Assembly: GCF_006175945.1 (NCBI RefSeq)
Contig: NZ_VAJL01000001.1
Location: 2,480,001 to 2,544,000, forward strand
Length of the DNA: 64,000 bases
Reading direction: 5' to 3'
DNA from: Chryseobacterium mulctrae
GTDB lineage: Bacteria; Bacteroidota; Bacteroidia; Flavobacteriales; Weeksellaceae
Shown here: positions 6,913 through 16,074 of the stretch, in pieces
Layout: every line of letters begins with the position of its first letter
Position numbering within the stretch: the stretch's first letter is position 1
Notes under the pieces: model-generated
The model's input: the letters and a program-made list of their open reading frames with translations, nothing else
The model's database searches: none
What the model was told of the DNA's origin: nothing
Program-made: the position numbers and the translations under genes

Positions 6913-8706
6913 ATGTTAATCGTTTTAAAAATAATTCTGTGTTCGGGAATTTTACTCGGTTTGTATCATTTGTTTTTAGCGAAAGAAAAAACTTTTACAT
7001 TCAATAGGTTTTATCTGATTGCAGCTTTGCTATTTTCATTATGTATTCCATTTGCGACGATAGAAACAAAAGAGGCTGTAAAAGAAATTCCTGCAACCGT
7101 TTTTGTAGAAGGAAATGAACAACCTATAGAAGCACAAATTGTGACACCACAGGAAAGTTTCGATTATACAAAAGCTCTTTTAATTGGCTATTGTATCGTT
7201 TCAGGGATTTTAATTTTAAAAATTGGATATTCTATTATAAAGATTAAAAAATTAAAAGGAAGAAAAATTAAGTATCAAAACAGAACTGTTTTTCTTCTGA
7301 AGCAAGACCTAGCTCCTTTCAGTTTTTGGAGTACCATTTATCTTTCAGAAACTTATTTTAAAGATTCTAAAATTGAAGACTCTGTTTTTCTACACGAAGA
7401 AATTCATGTGAAACAAAAACATTCTTTAGACATTCTTTTTGTAGAAGTTTTAAAAGCTGTTTTCTGGATCAATCCTTTTATCTATTTCTATAAAAAAGCG
7501 ATGGTCGATAATCATGAGTTTATTGCTGACGAAAGTGTAATTAGTAAGAATAAAAACATAAAAAGTTATCAGGAGCTCATTCTGCAGGAAATTTTAAAAC
7601 AACAGAATCTTCCTTTAATCCATCAATTTAATTTTAATAACACCAAAAAAAGATTTATTATGATGAACACCAAAAATTCAAAATTTGCCAAAGTGAAAAA
7701 CTATCTTGCTGTTCCCGCATTTGCTGTTTTAGCGATAATTTTCGCAGAAAAAACATACGCAAAAGAAAATACTGAAAACCTAAATCAGGAAAAAGAAAAT
7801 GTAGTTTCTGATATGTTTTCAAACGATCCTTTTTCAGAATATAACCGAATTATAAAAAAATACGGCAATCTTGTCGAGCAAAAAAAGTATGCTGAGTTTG
7901 ATAAAGTAATTAGTTTGTCGGATCGTGCTAAACTTAAAGAACTTTATTTTCAACTTACAAAAGAGCAGAGAGATGAAACGCCTTTATATTTTTTTGATGT
8001 AAAAAAATCTGAAAAAGTGAATGTAAGTCAAAAACAACTCGATGATTTTATGAACTCAAAAAAATATGGTTTGTGGATTGACGGTAAGAAAACCAATAAC
8101 CAGGATCTTAAAAAATATAAACCGGAAGATTTCTCACATGAGTCTGTAAGTAAAAGATATCCTAATGCAATAAGTAAAAAAAATCCGGAACCTTATCAAG
8201 TCAATTTAATGACTAATCAGTATTTTCAGGATTACCGCAATGAAAAAGAAAAAATATTTATGGGTTTTAAAGCAAAGGCTTTCATTAAAGGAAAAGATAC
8301 CATTCCTATTAAAAGAAATACAGATAACAGGTTAGAAAAAAATACAGTACAAGATATTTCTAAAGCTGTTGAAGGTACAGCAGCTAATCTTATTCAGGCA
8401 GAATACCCTGGAGGATCCAATAAATTAAGAGATTTGATTCAGACAAGTTTTAATAGCGCTGTAATGAAGGGCAATGAAGGGATGGTAAAATCTATTGTAA
8501 CTTTTGTTGTTGATCAAAACGGGAAGGTAAGAGATATTAAAATATCTGGTGAAAATGAAAAAATCAACAATGAGATATATAGAGTCACAAAACTGGCAAA
8601 TGACAATGTAACTTGGAAGCCTGCTACAAAAGATGGTAAACCTGTAGCATTTCAGTATAAAATGCCTATCGCTATGAATTTTGAAGTTTATCAAGAAGCA
8701 CAATAA
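6913..8706 (+). CDS. M56 family membrane metalloprotease with TonB C-terminal domain
   Basis: This 597-residue BlaR1-like protein has membrane helices near residues 3-22, 33-50 and 88-108, the zinc motif HEEIH at 161-165, the third-ligand block NHEFIADE near 200-207, and another helix near 268-285. Unlike BlaR1 it has no penicillin-binding sensor. Instead the C-terminus (about 490-595) matches a TonB C-terminal domain, with YPGGSNKLRDLI, VDQNGKVRDIKI and a WKPATKDGKPVAFQYKMPI stretch. It probably senses an envelope signal and triggers cleavage of the upstream repressor. The middle region (290-480) is not recognised. Confidence 0.87.
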   Translation: MLIVLKIILCSGILLGLYHLFLAKEKTFTFNRFYLIAALLFSLCIPFATIETKEAVKEIPATVFVEGNEQPIEAQIVTPQESFDYTKALLIGYCIVSGILILKIGYSIIKIKKLKGRKIKYQNRTVFLLKQDLAPFSFWSTIYLSETYFKDSKIEDSVFLHEEIHVKQKHSLDILFVEVLKAVFWINPFIYFYKKAMVDNHEFIADESVISKNKNIKSYQELILQEILKQQNLPLIHQFNFNNTKKRFIMMNTKNSKFAKVKNYLAVPAFAVLAIIFAEKTYAKENTENLNQEKENVVSDMFSNDPFSEYNRIIKKYGNLVEQKKYAEFDKVISLSDRAKLKELYFQLTKEQRDETPLYFFDVKKSEKVNVSQKQLDDFMNSKKYGLWIDGKKTNNQDLKKYKPEDFSHESVSKRYPNAISKKNPEPYQVNLMTNQYFQDYRNEKEKIFMGFKAKAFIKGKDTIPIKRNTDNRLEKNTVQDISKAVEGTAANLIQAEYPGGSNKLRDLIQTSFNSAVMKGNEGMVKSIVTFVVDQNGKVRDIKISGENEKINNEIYRVTKLANDNVTWKPATKDGKPVAFQYKMPIAMNFEVYQEAQ

Positions 8707-8737
8707 ATATAATAGCGTTTTCAGCTATATCAATTTC

Positions 8738-8769
8738 AACCGTAAAGTTTAATGCTTTGCGGTTTTTTA
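8738..8769 (+). terminator. Terminator of the blaI-like/M56 operon
   Basis: AACCGTAAAG (8738-8747) pairs with CTTTGCGGTT (8754-8763) over ten positions with one G-T pair, followed by a T-run. Confidence 0.75.
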
Positions 8770-8864
8770 TTATATAATTTTTTAATGAAAATCTTCAAAT
8801 GAGAAATTACAATTTATGATCGCACTCTTCTTCTCCGCATTTTTTTATTTCCTAAATTTGAAGT

Positions 8865-10856
8865 ATGAAATTCAATCTACAATCAGAATATCAACCTACA
8901 GGAGATCAGCCTAAAGCAATTGAAAAATTGACTGCCGGAATAGAGATCGGCGAAAAATATCAAACTTTGCTTGGGGTAACGGGTTCCGGAAAAACATTTA
9001 CTGTTGCCAATGTTGTGAATAACGTTCAGAAACCGACTTTGGTTTTGGCGCATAACAAAACTTTGGCGGCTCAGCTTTTTATGGAATTTAAAGAATTCTA
9101 TCCCGAAAATGCGGTTGAATATTTCGTGAGTTACTATGATTACTATCAACCCGAAGCTTATATTGCAAGCTCAGGAACTTATATAGAAAAAGACTTAAGC
9201 ATCAATGAAGAGGTAGAAAAATTGCGTCTTTCTGCGATTGCAAGTTTGCTTTCTGGAAGAAGAGATATTTTGATCGTTGCCTCAGTATCATGTATTTATG
9301 GTGTTGGGAACCCTGCTGAATTTCATAAATCATTAATTTCTCTTGAGATTGGTGAAAAAACAACGCGAACAGCATTGCTTCATTCTTTAGTTAATGCGTT
9401 GTACTCTAGAACATTGGCTGATTTTCAGCGTGGGACGTTTCGTGTAAAAGGAGATGTAATTGATGTATTTCCTGCGTATGCAGATAACGGAATAAGAATT
9501 CAGTTTTTTGGCGATGAAATTGAAAAAATTCAAAGCTTTGATCCTGTTTCCGGAAATGTAACTTCTAATTTTGATCAGATCCAGATCTATCCTGCCAATC
9601 TTTTTGTAACCACAAAAGAAACCTTGAATGGTGCGATAAAAAACATTCAGGATGATATGGTAAAACAGGTCGACTTTTTTGCAGAAATCGGAAAGCCTTT
9701 AGAATCAAAAAGACTGCAGGAAAGAACAGAATTAGACCTTGAAATGATCAAAGAGCTTGGTTATTGCTCAGGAATTGAAAATTATTCGCGTTATCTTGAC
9801 GGAAGACTTCCGGGATCTCGTCCTTTCTGCCTTTTAGATTATTTTCCAAAAGATTTCTTAATGGTAATTGATGAAAGCCACGTTACGGTTCCGCAGGTTC
9901 ATGCGATGTATGGCGGTGACAGAAGCCGTAAAGAAGCCTTGGTGGAATATGGTTTCCGACTTCCTGCAGCGATGGATAACAGACCTTTAAAGTTTGAAGA
10001 ATTTGAAGCGATTCAAAACCAAGTCATTTATGTTTCGGCAACTCCGGCAGACTATGAATTAGAGAAAACCGGTGGTGAATATATTGAGCAGATCATCCGT
10101 CCTACAGGACTTTTAGACCCAATTATTGAAGTAAGACCATCGTTAAATCAGATCGATGATTTAATGGAAGAAATAAATAAACGTGCTGAAATTGATGAAA
10201 GAGTTTTAGTGACTACTTTAACTAAAAAAATGGCGGAAGAGCTCACAAAATATTTCACAAAATTCGGAATCAGAACGAGGTATATTCACTCTGATGTTGA
10301 AACTTTAGAGCGTATTCAGATCATGCAGGATCTGCGTCTCGGTGTTTTTGATGTTTTAATTGGAGTCAATTTATTGAGAGAAGGTCTTGATTTACCTGAA
10401 GTTTCATTGGTTGCCATTTTAGATGCTGATAAAGAAGGAATGTTGAGAAGTAGAAGGTCGATGATTCAAACCGTTGGTCGTGCTGCGAGAAATGTAAATG
10501 GGAGAGCTATTATGTATGCCGATAAAATTACCAAATCGATGCAGGCAGCTTTAGATGAAACCGAATATCGTCGTGCAAAACAAATGCAGTACAATGAAGA
10601 GCATGGAAAAGTTCCGACCGCATTAAACAAAAAAATATCTGAAAATCTTGTCGGAAGAAGTAAAGATTTCCCTGACGAAAAATATACTCAAAAGGAAATT
10701 ACCCAAAAAGTTGCCGAAGTAAAAGCTACCTATGCTACTGAGGATATTGAAAAAATAATCGCTCAAAAGCAAAAAGAAATGGAAGCTGCCGCAAAAAATC
10801 TTGATTTTATAAAAGCTGCAAAACTGAGAGACGAAATTGTAGCTTTGAAAGGATGA
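8865..10856 (+). CDS. uvrB: Excinuclease ABC subunit B
   Basis: UvrB is the damage-verification helicase of nucleotide excision repair, loaded by UvrA and recruiting UvrC. The 663-residue length is typical. The Walker A motif GVTGSGKTF lies near residues 38-46, the beta-hairpin that probes DNA contains YYDYYQPEAYI near 88-98, DESH marks the helicase Walker B box, and QTVGRAARN is motif VI. The C-terminal UVR motif that contacts UvrC is present in the last 35 residues. TAAATTTG at 8853-8860 resembles a -7 box but is too close to the ATG to be convincing. Confidence 0.97.
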   Translation: MKFNLQSEYQPTGDQPKAIEKLTAGIEIGEKYQTLLGVTGSGKTFTVANVVNNVQKPTLVLAHNKTLAAQLFMEFKEFYPENAVEYFVSYYDYYQPEAYIASSGTYIEKDLSINEEVEKLRLSAIASLLSGRRDILIVASVSCIYGVGNPAEFHKSLISLEIGEKTTRTALLHSLVNALYSRTLADFQRGTFRVKGDVIDVFPAYADNGIRIQFFGDEIEKIQSFDPVSGNVTSNFDQIQIYPANLFVTTKETLNGAIKNIQDDMVKQVDFFAEIGKPLESKRLQERTELDLEMIKELGYCSGIENYSRYLDGRLPGSRPFCLLDYFPKDFLMVIDESHVTVPQVHAMYGGDRSRKEALVEYGFRLPAAMDNRPLKFEEFEAIQNQVIYVSATPADYELEKTGGEYIEQIIRPTGLLDPIIEVRPSLNQIDDLMEEINKRAEIDERVLVTTLTKKMAEELTKYFTKFGIRTRYIHSDVETLERIQIMQDLRLGVFDVLIGVNLLREGLDLPEVSLVAILDADKEGMLRSRRSMIQTVGRAARNVNGRAIMYADKITKSMQAALDETEYRRAKQMQYNEEHGKVPTALNKKISENLVGRSKDFPDEKYTQKEITQKVAEVKATYATEDIEKIIAQKQKEMEAAAKNLDFIKAAKLRDEIVALKG

Positions 10857-10882
10857 TCATTTAAATAAACTAAAACGATACA

Positions 10883-11257
10883 ATGAAAAGAGTAACAGGA
10901 ATTGGAGGAATTTTCTTCAAATGTAAAGATCCAATCAAAATGAAAGAATGGTATAAAACCCATCTTGGAATTTATACTAACGATTACGGAGCAACATTTG
11001 ACTGGAAAGAAATGTCTGATTCTGACGCAAAAGGTTCCCTTACATGGAGCCCGACTAAAGAAACAACTGAGTATTTTGAACCTTCGAAAAGAGAGTTTAT
11101 GATTAATTATACCGTTGAAAATTTAGAAGCTTTAGTTGAAGAATTAAAAAAAGAGGGTGTAACTATTCTTGATGAAGTTGAAGTTTACGATTTTGGGAAA
11201 TTCGTTCACATTCTCGATTTGGAAGGAAATAAAGTTGAATTGTGGGAGCCTAAATAA
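10883..11257 (+). CDS. VOC (glyoxalase/dioxygenase-fold) family protein
   Basis: This 124-residue single-domain protein has the beta-alpha-beta-beta-beta modules of the vicinal oxygen chelate superfamily: IGGIFFKCKDPIKMKEWYKTHLGI at the start and FVHILDLEGNKVELWEPK at the end, where the last glutamate is the usual metal ligand. The reaction is not predictable; relatives include glyoxalases and fosfomycin-resistance enzymes, but nothing here points to either. It follows uvrB by 26 bases and may share its transcript. A strong hairpin terminator follows. Confidence 0.82.
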   Translation: MKRVTGIGGIFFKCKDPIKMKEWYKTHLGIYTNDYGATFDWKEMSDSDAKGSLTWSPTKETTEYFEPSKREFMINYTVENLEALVEELKKEGVTILDEVEVYDFGKFVHILDLEGNKVELWEPK

Positions 11258-11275
11258 TTTAATCTTTACATAAAT

Positions 11276-11314
11276 AAAAGTTTCGGCGGCACCTTTGGTG
11301 CCGCCAAAACTTTT
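11276..11314. terminator. Long GC-rich hairpin between convergent genes
   Basis: AAAAGTTT (11276-11283) and GGCGGCACC (11285-11293) pair with GGTGCCGCC (11297-11305) and AAACTTTT (11307-11314) around a TTT loop, with one mismatch. It ends the VOC gene and the minus-strand DUF3820 gene. Confidence 0.75.
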
Positions 11315-11323
11315 ATAAAATAT

Positions 11324-11590
11324 TTAAAACTTATAAATCTTAGTTTTAGGTTTTTCATAACTCACTTTTCCACCACGAAGAGGCGTAAGCAAATCCATCA
11401 AACCATTTAGTTTTATTTCGTAAATCGTAGAAAGTTGCATTCCCAGTTTTCCGGGGGGCATTCCTTGGCGCTGAAACCATTCCAGATAACTTATCGGAAG
11501 ATCAGCTAAAATAGTGTCTTTATATTTTCCGAAAGGCATTTTTACCACACATATTTCCTGTAAAATTTCAGGATTTATTCCTTGCTCCAT
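11324..11590 (-). CDS. DUF3820 family protein
   Basis: This 88-residue protein has the compact DUF3820 pattern MPFGKYKDTILADLPISYLEWF followed by GMPPGKLG. A similar motif occurs in exonuclease-associated proteins and in a Pseudomonas virulence regulator, but no activity is established. It is the last gene of a minus-strand group; the AI-2E family transporter gene ends 4 bases upstream, so they are probably co-transcribed. Confidence 0.8.
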   Translation of the reverse strand: MEQGINPEILQEICVVKMPFGKYKDTILADLPISYLEWFQRQGMPPGKLGMQLSTIYEIKLNGLMDLLTPLRGGKVSYEKPKTKIYKF

Positions 11591-11594
11591 TTTT

Positions 11595-12695
11595 TTAAAT
11601 TATTAAATCAATTTTATTTTCTAAATCTTCGTTTTTGTCTTTCTCTGAAAGTTGAAGTTCAGGAGTTTCATCATCAGAAAATTCATTTCTGTACACCTGA
11701 ATAAGAAGGAGTGTGAACGACACTAAAATAGGCCCGAAAATCAATCCCATAAATCCAAAAAGATTCATTCCCATGATAATTCCGAAAACGGTATTTAAAG
11801 GGTGAATATCTTCCAGTTTTTTAAGCAAAGTAAAACGAAGCACGTTATCTGTTAATCCCACAACAATTACACAATAAAGAGCAAGACCGATTCCCGGCCC
11901 GGTTTGACCTTCTGCAATCATAAAAATACAAATCGGAACATAAATAATTGCCGCTCCCACAACCGGAATCATTGATGCCGCTGCGGTTAATGCAAATAAC
12001 AAAATAGGACTTGGTGCACCAAAGATAAAATAACCAATCAATGCGATTATTCCCTGTCCCAAAGCAACAACAGGGAGACCGATTGCATTTGCCATAATCA
12101 GTTTACGCATTTTTTCGCCGATCAAAGAGACATTAGATCTTTTCAAGGGAGCTGCTGAAGCTAAAATTCTTTCGAAGAATCTTGGCTTTTCAAACATGAA
12201 GTAAAGAATAAAATACATCGACATTACTACCGTCAAAGTATTAAATGTTCCGCTTAATGCTGATGTGGAATATTTTCCGGCAAATTCTTTCAGCTTAACC
12301 ATGTTCTCTTTACTCATGATGTCAAAGCTGGTTTTTTTATAAATAAAAGAGTGAATTTTTTCGACAAACACATTAAACTTATCCATATAAGCTTGTGCAT
12401 TTCCAAGCTTTTCAATCAATAAATCGGCAATAAAATATACCGGAAGAATAATAATAATTAAACTTGCCAACATGAGAACCAAGGCAGAAGCCCACGGTTT
12501 CCATTTTCGTTCTTCCTGCAGGTAAAAATTATATTTTCTGCAGACGACATAAATCGTTATGGCTCCCAAAACTGAAGGGATAAAAAGCGCAAGATTAAAA
12601 CAGATTAAACCTGCTAAAACCAAAATAATTGCAAGCAAAGAAACTTGTTTTATCGCTGTGCTGCTGATTTGTTTGTCTTTATTTTGTGGTATCAT
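11595..12695 (-). CDS. AI-2E family transporter (DUF20)
   Basis: This 366-residue membrane protein has the PerM/AI-2E exporter layout: paired helices at the N-terminus, a large extracytoplasmic segment (about residues 90-150), then five or so helices with the family blocks GAPSPILLFALTAAASMIPVVGAAIIYVP and GFMGLIFGPILVSF. Family members have been assigned to autoinducer-2 export, ion antiport or PerM-like functions, so the substrate is uncertain. The start codon overlaps the stop of the preceding membrane-protein gene by 4 bases. A second family member is encoded at 49033-50145. Confidence 0.85.
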   Translation of the reverse strand: MIPQNKDKQISSTAIKQVSLLAIILVLAGLICFNLALFIPSVLGAITIYVVCRKYNFYLQEERKWKPWASALVLMLASLIIIILPVYFIADLLIEKLGNAQAYMDKFNVFVEKIHSFIYKKTSFDIMSKENMVKLKEFAGKYSTSALSGTFNTLTVVMSMYFILYFMFEKPRFFERILASAAPLKRSNVSLIGEKMRKLIMANAIGLPVVALGQGIIALIGYFIFGAPSPILLFALTAAASMIPVVGAAIIYVPICIFMIAEGQTGPGIGLALYCVIVVGLTDNVLRFTLLKKLEDIHPLNTVFGIIMGMNLFGFMGLIFGPILVSFTLLLIQVYRNEFSDDETPELQLSEKDKNEDLENKIDLII

Positions 12696-13429
12696 TTATT
12701 ATATGTTATTTGTCGTGGTTTTCCCAAATATGCGCAATAAATAGAATACATTGCGATATAAATAAATGGTAATGTAAAAATTAGACCAATACAGCATAAA
12801 ATGATTCCGGCGGCGCTAATTATTATTCCTAAAAAAGAAGTTCCTAAAAAAATGCTGTAATTTTCTTTGGCAATATTATACGTTTTTGAAATAGCATCCA
12901 TCGCATTAGCATTTTCAAACAATAAAATAGGGTAGCCTAAAAGAAACAACGGATAAACAAAAAATACAGGAATAAAGCACATGGCGATAGAAATCCATAA
13001 AATAATGTTGGTAATCAAGCTGTACAATAAAATATTTCCTAGATTTTGACGGTAACCAATAAATAAATCGGAAAACTCGATTGAAGCTTTTGTGTTGAAT
13101 TTATTTGTAATATAGATTAAACCAACAAAAAGAGGCGACAAAAGAATAGTCAGTAAACCCGAAAATGAAAAATAAAGAGAACTCCCTGGTCTGTTTATCA
13201 AAATATTTCTGTAATTGTCTTCGTCAAAGTCTCTGAAACTGCTGTAATTGGAATACCATTTTAATCCTGTCATAGATTGTATAATAGAATCTGCAATAAC
13301 ATAAACAATCATCGTTACCAAAGCATAAAGAAAAACGCCTTTATACATTTCGAAAGCATGAGAAATAATAGATCCGGTATTTCTTTCAGGTACAGAGCCT
13401 TGCTGATCAAATTCGTTAAATTCGGACAT
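12692..13429 (-). CDS. Six-helix membrane protein, paralogue of the upstream gene product
   Basis: This 245-residue protein has a short hydrophilic N-terminus and about six hydrophobic helices. It is related to the neighbour encoded at 13499-14233: both have an early FEMYKGVFLYALVTMIVYV or FFYWNKTLVYQMIFSVIYL helix, a helix ending in PLNLGFF or PLFVGLIYI, and a final helix closing with a short tyrosine-rich tail (SIYCAYLG or SLYTTIFTEK). Similar flavobacterial proteins are sometimes labelled beta-carotene monooxygenase, which nothing in the sequence supports. Function unknown. It overlaps the AI-2E transporter gene by 4 bases. Confidence 0.7.
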   Translation of the reverse strand: MSEFNEFDQQGSVPERNTGSIISHAFEMYKGVFLYALVTMIVYVIADSIIQSMTGLKWYSNYSSFRDFDEDNYRNILINRPGSSLYFSFSGLLTILLSPLFVGLIYITNKFNTKASIEFSDLFIGYRQNLGNILLYSLITNIILWISIAMCFIPVFFVYPLFLLGYPILLFENANAMDAISKTYNIAKENYSIFLGTSFLGIIISAAGIILCCIGLIFTLPFIYIAMYSIYCAYLGKPRQITYNK

Positions 13430-13498
13430 GGTGTTTGTTTTTAATGTTTCTCAAATTTAATTTTTTTTGAGAACAAAAACATCACACATTTTTCAAAA

Positions 13499-14233
13499 TC
13501 AGACTTTCTCGGTAAAAATAGTTGTATACAATGAATAAATCATCGCATTCCAAAATGGGAAAGTGAATAATCCACCGATCAAAAAGATCCCGAAACCGAT
13601 GTATTTAAATAAAACAGCGACCATTGTACAAACTAATATTTCGATAAAATACATTTTTAAAGCTTTCCAGTTTAATGCAATTCCTTCAAAAATAGTTTTG
13701 TTCTGAAAAAACATTAATGGAGCCACAAACAATGTTATCATTACCCAAACAACAGGAAGAATAAGGGTTTGAGCAATAAAGCTGTACAAGAAATACCAGA
13801 ATATATAATAACTTGCATATCTGAAGAAATTCAGACCGTTGTATCCGGCAAACAAATCTCTTAATTCAACATTTTCTTTAAGATCAATTTTTCTAAAGAT
13901 TTGAAAAAATCCTAAATTTAACGGATAAAGAAAAATCAGAGTTCCTACCAAGCCAAGATAAAAGTTTTGGAAACCTTTACTGATCATGATTGCGGAAACA
14001 TTATTTTTGTACGCTTCTAATCCTGCAGGTCCTATTTTCATATAATCAGACATGGCGCCCAAAAGCTGATCCATGATTCCGTATCGACCTGAAAAGTATA
14101 AGAAAACCGTAGAAAACAAAGCCAGATAAATAACCGAAAAAATCATTTGGTAAACCAACGTTTTGTTCCAGTAAAAAAATGCTTGTTTTAAAATAAAATC
14201 GATTCCCGGTTTTTGTGGATATTGCTCCTGCAT
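13499..14233 (-). CDS. Six-helix membrane protein
   Basis: This integral membrane protein (244 residues from the chosen start) has about six helices and no recognised catalytic motif. The reading frame is open up to 14251, but that would need a TTG start inside a promoter-like palindrome. ATG at 14233 (MQEQYPQKPGIDF) is the better start. It heads a likely minus-strand operon of two paralogous membrane proteins, an AI-2E transporter and a DUF3820 protein. The role is unknown. Confidence 0.7.
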   Translation of the reverse strand: MQEQYPQKPGIDFILKQAFFYWNKTLVYQMIFSVIYLALFSTVFLYFSGRYGIMDQLLGAMSDYMKIGPAGLEAYKNNVSAIMISKGFQNFYLGLVGTLIFLYPLNLGFFQIFRKIDLKENVELRDLFAGYNGLNFFRYASYYIFWYFLYSFIAQTLILPVVWVMITLFVAPLMFFQNKTIFEGIALNWKALKMYFIEILVCTMVAVLFKYIGFGIFLIGGLFTFPFWNAMIYSLYTTIFTEKV

Positions 14234-14247
14234 TGAAAAAATTTTAT

Positions 14248-14277
14248 GCAAAAGTAAACATCAATAACTACTTTTGC
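14248..14277. promoter_or_regulatory. Palindrome carrying divergent -7-like boxes
   Basis: GCAAAAGTA (14248-14256) and TACTTTTGC (14269-14277) form a perfect 9-bp inverted repeat 12 bases apart. Each arm reads TACTTTTG outward, matching TAnnTTTG: toward pabB on the plus strand and toward the membrane-protein gene on the minus strand. No good TTG box at 17-19 bases was found for either side, so it may equally be an operator. Confidence 0.5.
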
Positions 14278-14280
14278 GGA

Positions 14281-15258
14281 ATGTTTTCAGCGAATCATCA
14301 AAAATTTATTGAAATGGATGAACTTTCACATCAGAAAGTTCCCTTTTTCTTTATCATAGACTTCCTGGTTGATCAGGTAGAAATCTTCACAGAGAATGAA
14401 ATTGAAAAAAAAGGTTTATTGATTGATTTTCAAGGTTTTTCTAATGTGAAAAAACAGGAAGATTTAGATAAGAAAATAGAATTAAAATCATTTCCCGAAT
14501 CACTGGAAAGCTTTAAAAAAGGCTTCGATCACGTTCAGAAAAATATTCGTCAGGGAAATTCTTATCTTACCAACTACACCCGGAAAACCAGAATTGAAAC
14601 AAATCTCAACCTGGGAGAAATTTTTCATCATTCTTCTGCAAAATACAAGGTTTTATATAAAGATTTTTTCGTATTTTTTTCTCCTGAAACTTTCGTAAAG
14701 ATTGTTGATGATAAAATTCAGACCTATCCGATGAAAGGTACGATTGATGCTTCTTTGGAGAATGCTGCAGAAATTTTGAAGAATGATAAAAAAGAAAAGG
14801 CAGAGCATTATACTGTGGTCGATTTGCTTAGAAATGATTTAAGTATGGTTGCAAATGATGTGAAAGTTGATAAATTCCAGTATATTGATTTTCTGAAAAC
14901 AAAACAGAAAGATCTGTATGCGATGAGTTCTGAAATTTCAGGAAATTTAAAACCTGAGTTTAAAGGAAAAGTAGGAAGTATCATGAAAAAACTTTTACCT
15001 GCAGGTTCAATTTTAGGAGCACCAAAACCTAAAACGTTAGAAATTATCCTTGAAGCGGAGGGTTTCGACAGAGGTTTTTACACCGGAGTTTGCGGTTGGT
15101 TTGATGGAAAAGATTTAGACAGTTGTGTAATGATTCGTTTTATAGATAAAGAAGGCGATCAGCTGTATTTCAAAAGTGGTGGCGGAATTACACACATGAG
15201 CAAGCTAGAAGACGAGTATCAGGAAATGAAAAATAAAATTTATGTCCCAATTCATTGA
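14281..15258 (+). CDS. pabB: Aminodeoxychorismate synthase component I
   Basis: PabB converts chorismate plus ammonia (from PabA) to 4-amino-4-deoxychorismate for folate synthesis. This is the chorismate-binding fold: QGNSYLTNYT, then TYPMKGTID with the lysine that distinguishes PabB-type enzymes, VDLLRNDLSMVA, PAGSILGAPKPKT, and YTGVCGWFDG. It lacks the long N-terminal tryptophan-binding domain of E. coli PabB, as in other short forms. The frame is open from 14215, but that overlaps the divergent gene; ATG 14281 fits the family. ATG 14314 is an alternative. It overlaps pabC by 17 bases. Confidence 0.88.
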   Translation: MFSANHQKFIEMDELSHQKVPFFFIIDFLVDQVEIFTENEIEKKGLLIDFQGFSNVKKQEDLDKKIELKSFPESLESFKKGFDHVQKNIRQGNSYLTNYTRKTRIETNLNLGEIFHHSSAKYKVLYKDFFVFFSPETFVKIVDDKIQTYPMKGTIDASLENAAEILKNDKKEKAEHYTVVDLLRNDLSMVANDVKVDKFQYIDFLKTKQKDLYAMSSEISGNLKPEFKGKVGSIMKKLLPAGSILGAPKPKTLEIILEAEGFDRGFYTGVCGWFDGKDLDSCVMIRFIDKEGDQLYFKSGGGITHMSKLEDEYQEMKNKIYVPIH

Positions 15259-15868
15259 AAGTATTAAAGTAGAAGATCAGGAATTGTTCCTGTTGGAGTT
15301 TCACCAGAAACGCGTGAATGAGACTTTCGCCCATTTTGGGAAAGAAGGTTCTATTGATTTGGAGAAGATTTTTAAAGATCTTCAACACGACGAAGACGGT
15401 TTATACAAACTGCGACTTGTTTATGACCTTGATAAAAAATTCAGAACGATGATGATGCCTTATGCAATTCCTGAAATTCAGGATTTTCAGTTGGTTGAAA
15501 ATAACAGTTATGACTATTCTTTTAAGTTTGAAGACCGCAAAGAGCTTGAAAAAATGAAGATGAAGTCTAAAGCTGAGGAAATTATTATCGTAAAAAATAA
15601 TCACATCACAGATACTTCATTTTCAAATATATTATTCCAAAAAGGAAAAGATTGGTTTACGCCATCCACTTATCTTTTAAACGGAGTGCAAAGACAATAT
15701 CTTTTGAAGAAAAAGAAAATAAAAGAAGCCGAAATTACTTTGCAAAATATCAAGGAATTCTCACATTTTCAATTGATTAATGCAATGAATGATTTTGATG
15801 ATATGTTTATTTATCCGATTCATAAAATCACCAATCTTCCTGGGAATGATGATTATTTGGATATTTAA
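15242..15868 (+). CDS. pabC: Aminotransferase class IV, probable aminodeoxychorismate lyase
   Basis: This 208-residue PLP fold-type IV protein overlaps the end of pabB, which argues for the next step: release of pyruvate from aminodeoxychorismate to give p-aminobenzoate. It shows FLLEFHQKRVNETFAHFG at the start, KLRLVYD, a likely PLP lysine in YSFKFEDRK, and the cofactor-binding block EEIIIVKNNHITDTSFSNI. It is shorter than E. coli PabC (269 residues), as usual for compact flavobacterial forms. Sequence alone cannot exclude another class IV activity; context makes PabC the best call. Confidence 0.82.
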   Translation: MSQFIESIKVEDQELFLLEFHQKRVNETFAHFGKEGSIDLEKIFKDLQHDEDGLYKLRLVYDLDKKFRTMMMPYAIPEIQDFQLVENNSYDYSFKFEDRKELEKMKMKSKAEEIIIVKNNHITDTSFSNILFQKGKDWFTPSTYLLNGVQRQYLLKKKKIKEAEITLQNIKEFSHFQLINAMNDFDDMFIYPIHKITNLPGNDDYLDI

Positions 15869-15908
15869 ATAATTTCTTTAAAATATTTTTCTCTCGCAGA
15901 TTAAATAG

Positions 15909-15946
15909 AAAAGCAGATTTATAATTAAATAAATCTGCTTTTTTTA
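15909..15946 (+). terminator. Terminator of pabB-pabC
   Basis: AAAGCAGATTTA (from 15910) pairs with TAAATCTGCTTT (15930-15941) around an AT-rich loop and is followed by a T-run. Confidence 0.75.
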
Positions 15947-15961
15947 TCATTAAAATTTTTT

Positions 15962-16061
15962 AAGAAGTTTAGAACATTAAGATTTAGCTTCGCTGTAAGA
16001 ATTCATGCTTAAAAAATCTATAGATTTCTTAACCTATCTTAACTGCTTAACTTTCCTTAAT
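15962..16061. repeat. Periodic CTTAAC spacer repeat
   Basis: CTTAAC or CTTAAT recurs at 16028, 16038, 16046 and 16056, spaced 8-10 bases. The left part of the spacer holds complementary TTAAG-rich text (15961-15984), so the tract can fold on itself. It lies between convergent pabC and menD and belongs with the other periodic spacers in the window. Confidence 0.5.
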
Positions 16062-16074
16062 GGTTCAGTATTTC

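Noticed and set aside
12692..14233. Beta-carotene monooxygenase label for the two membrane proteins
   Set aside because: No iron-ligand histidines or carotenoid-oxygenase pattern are present; only membrane helices can be seen.
14215..14280. Upstream ATG for pabB
   Set aside because: It would overlap the divergent gene and the palindromic promoter region, and adds residues not expected in the family.
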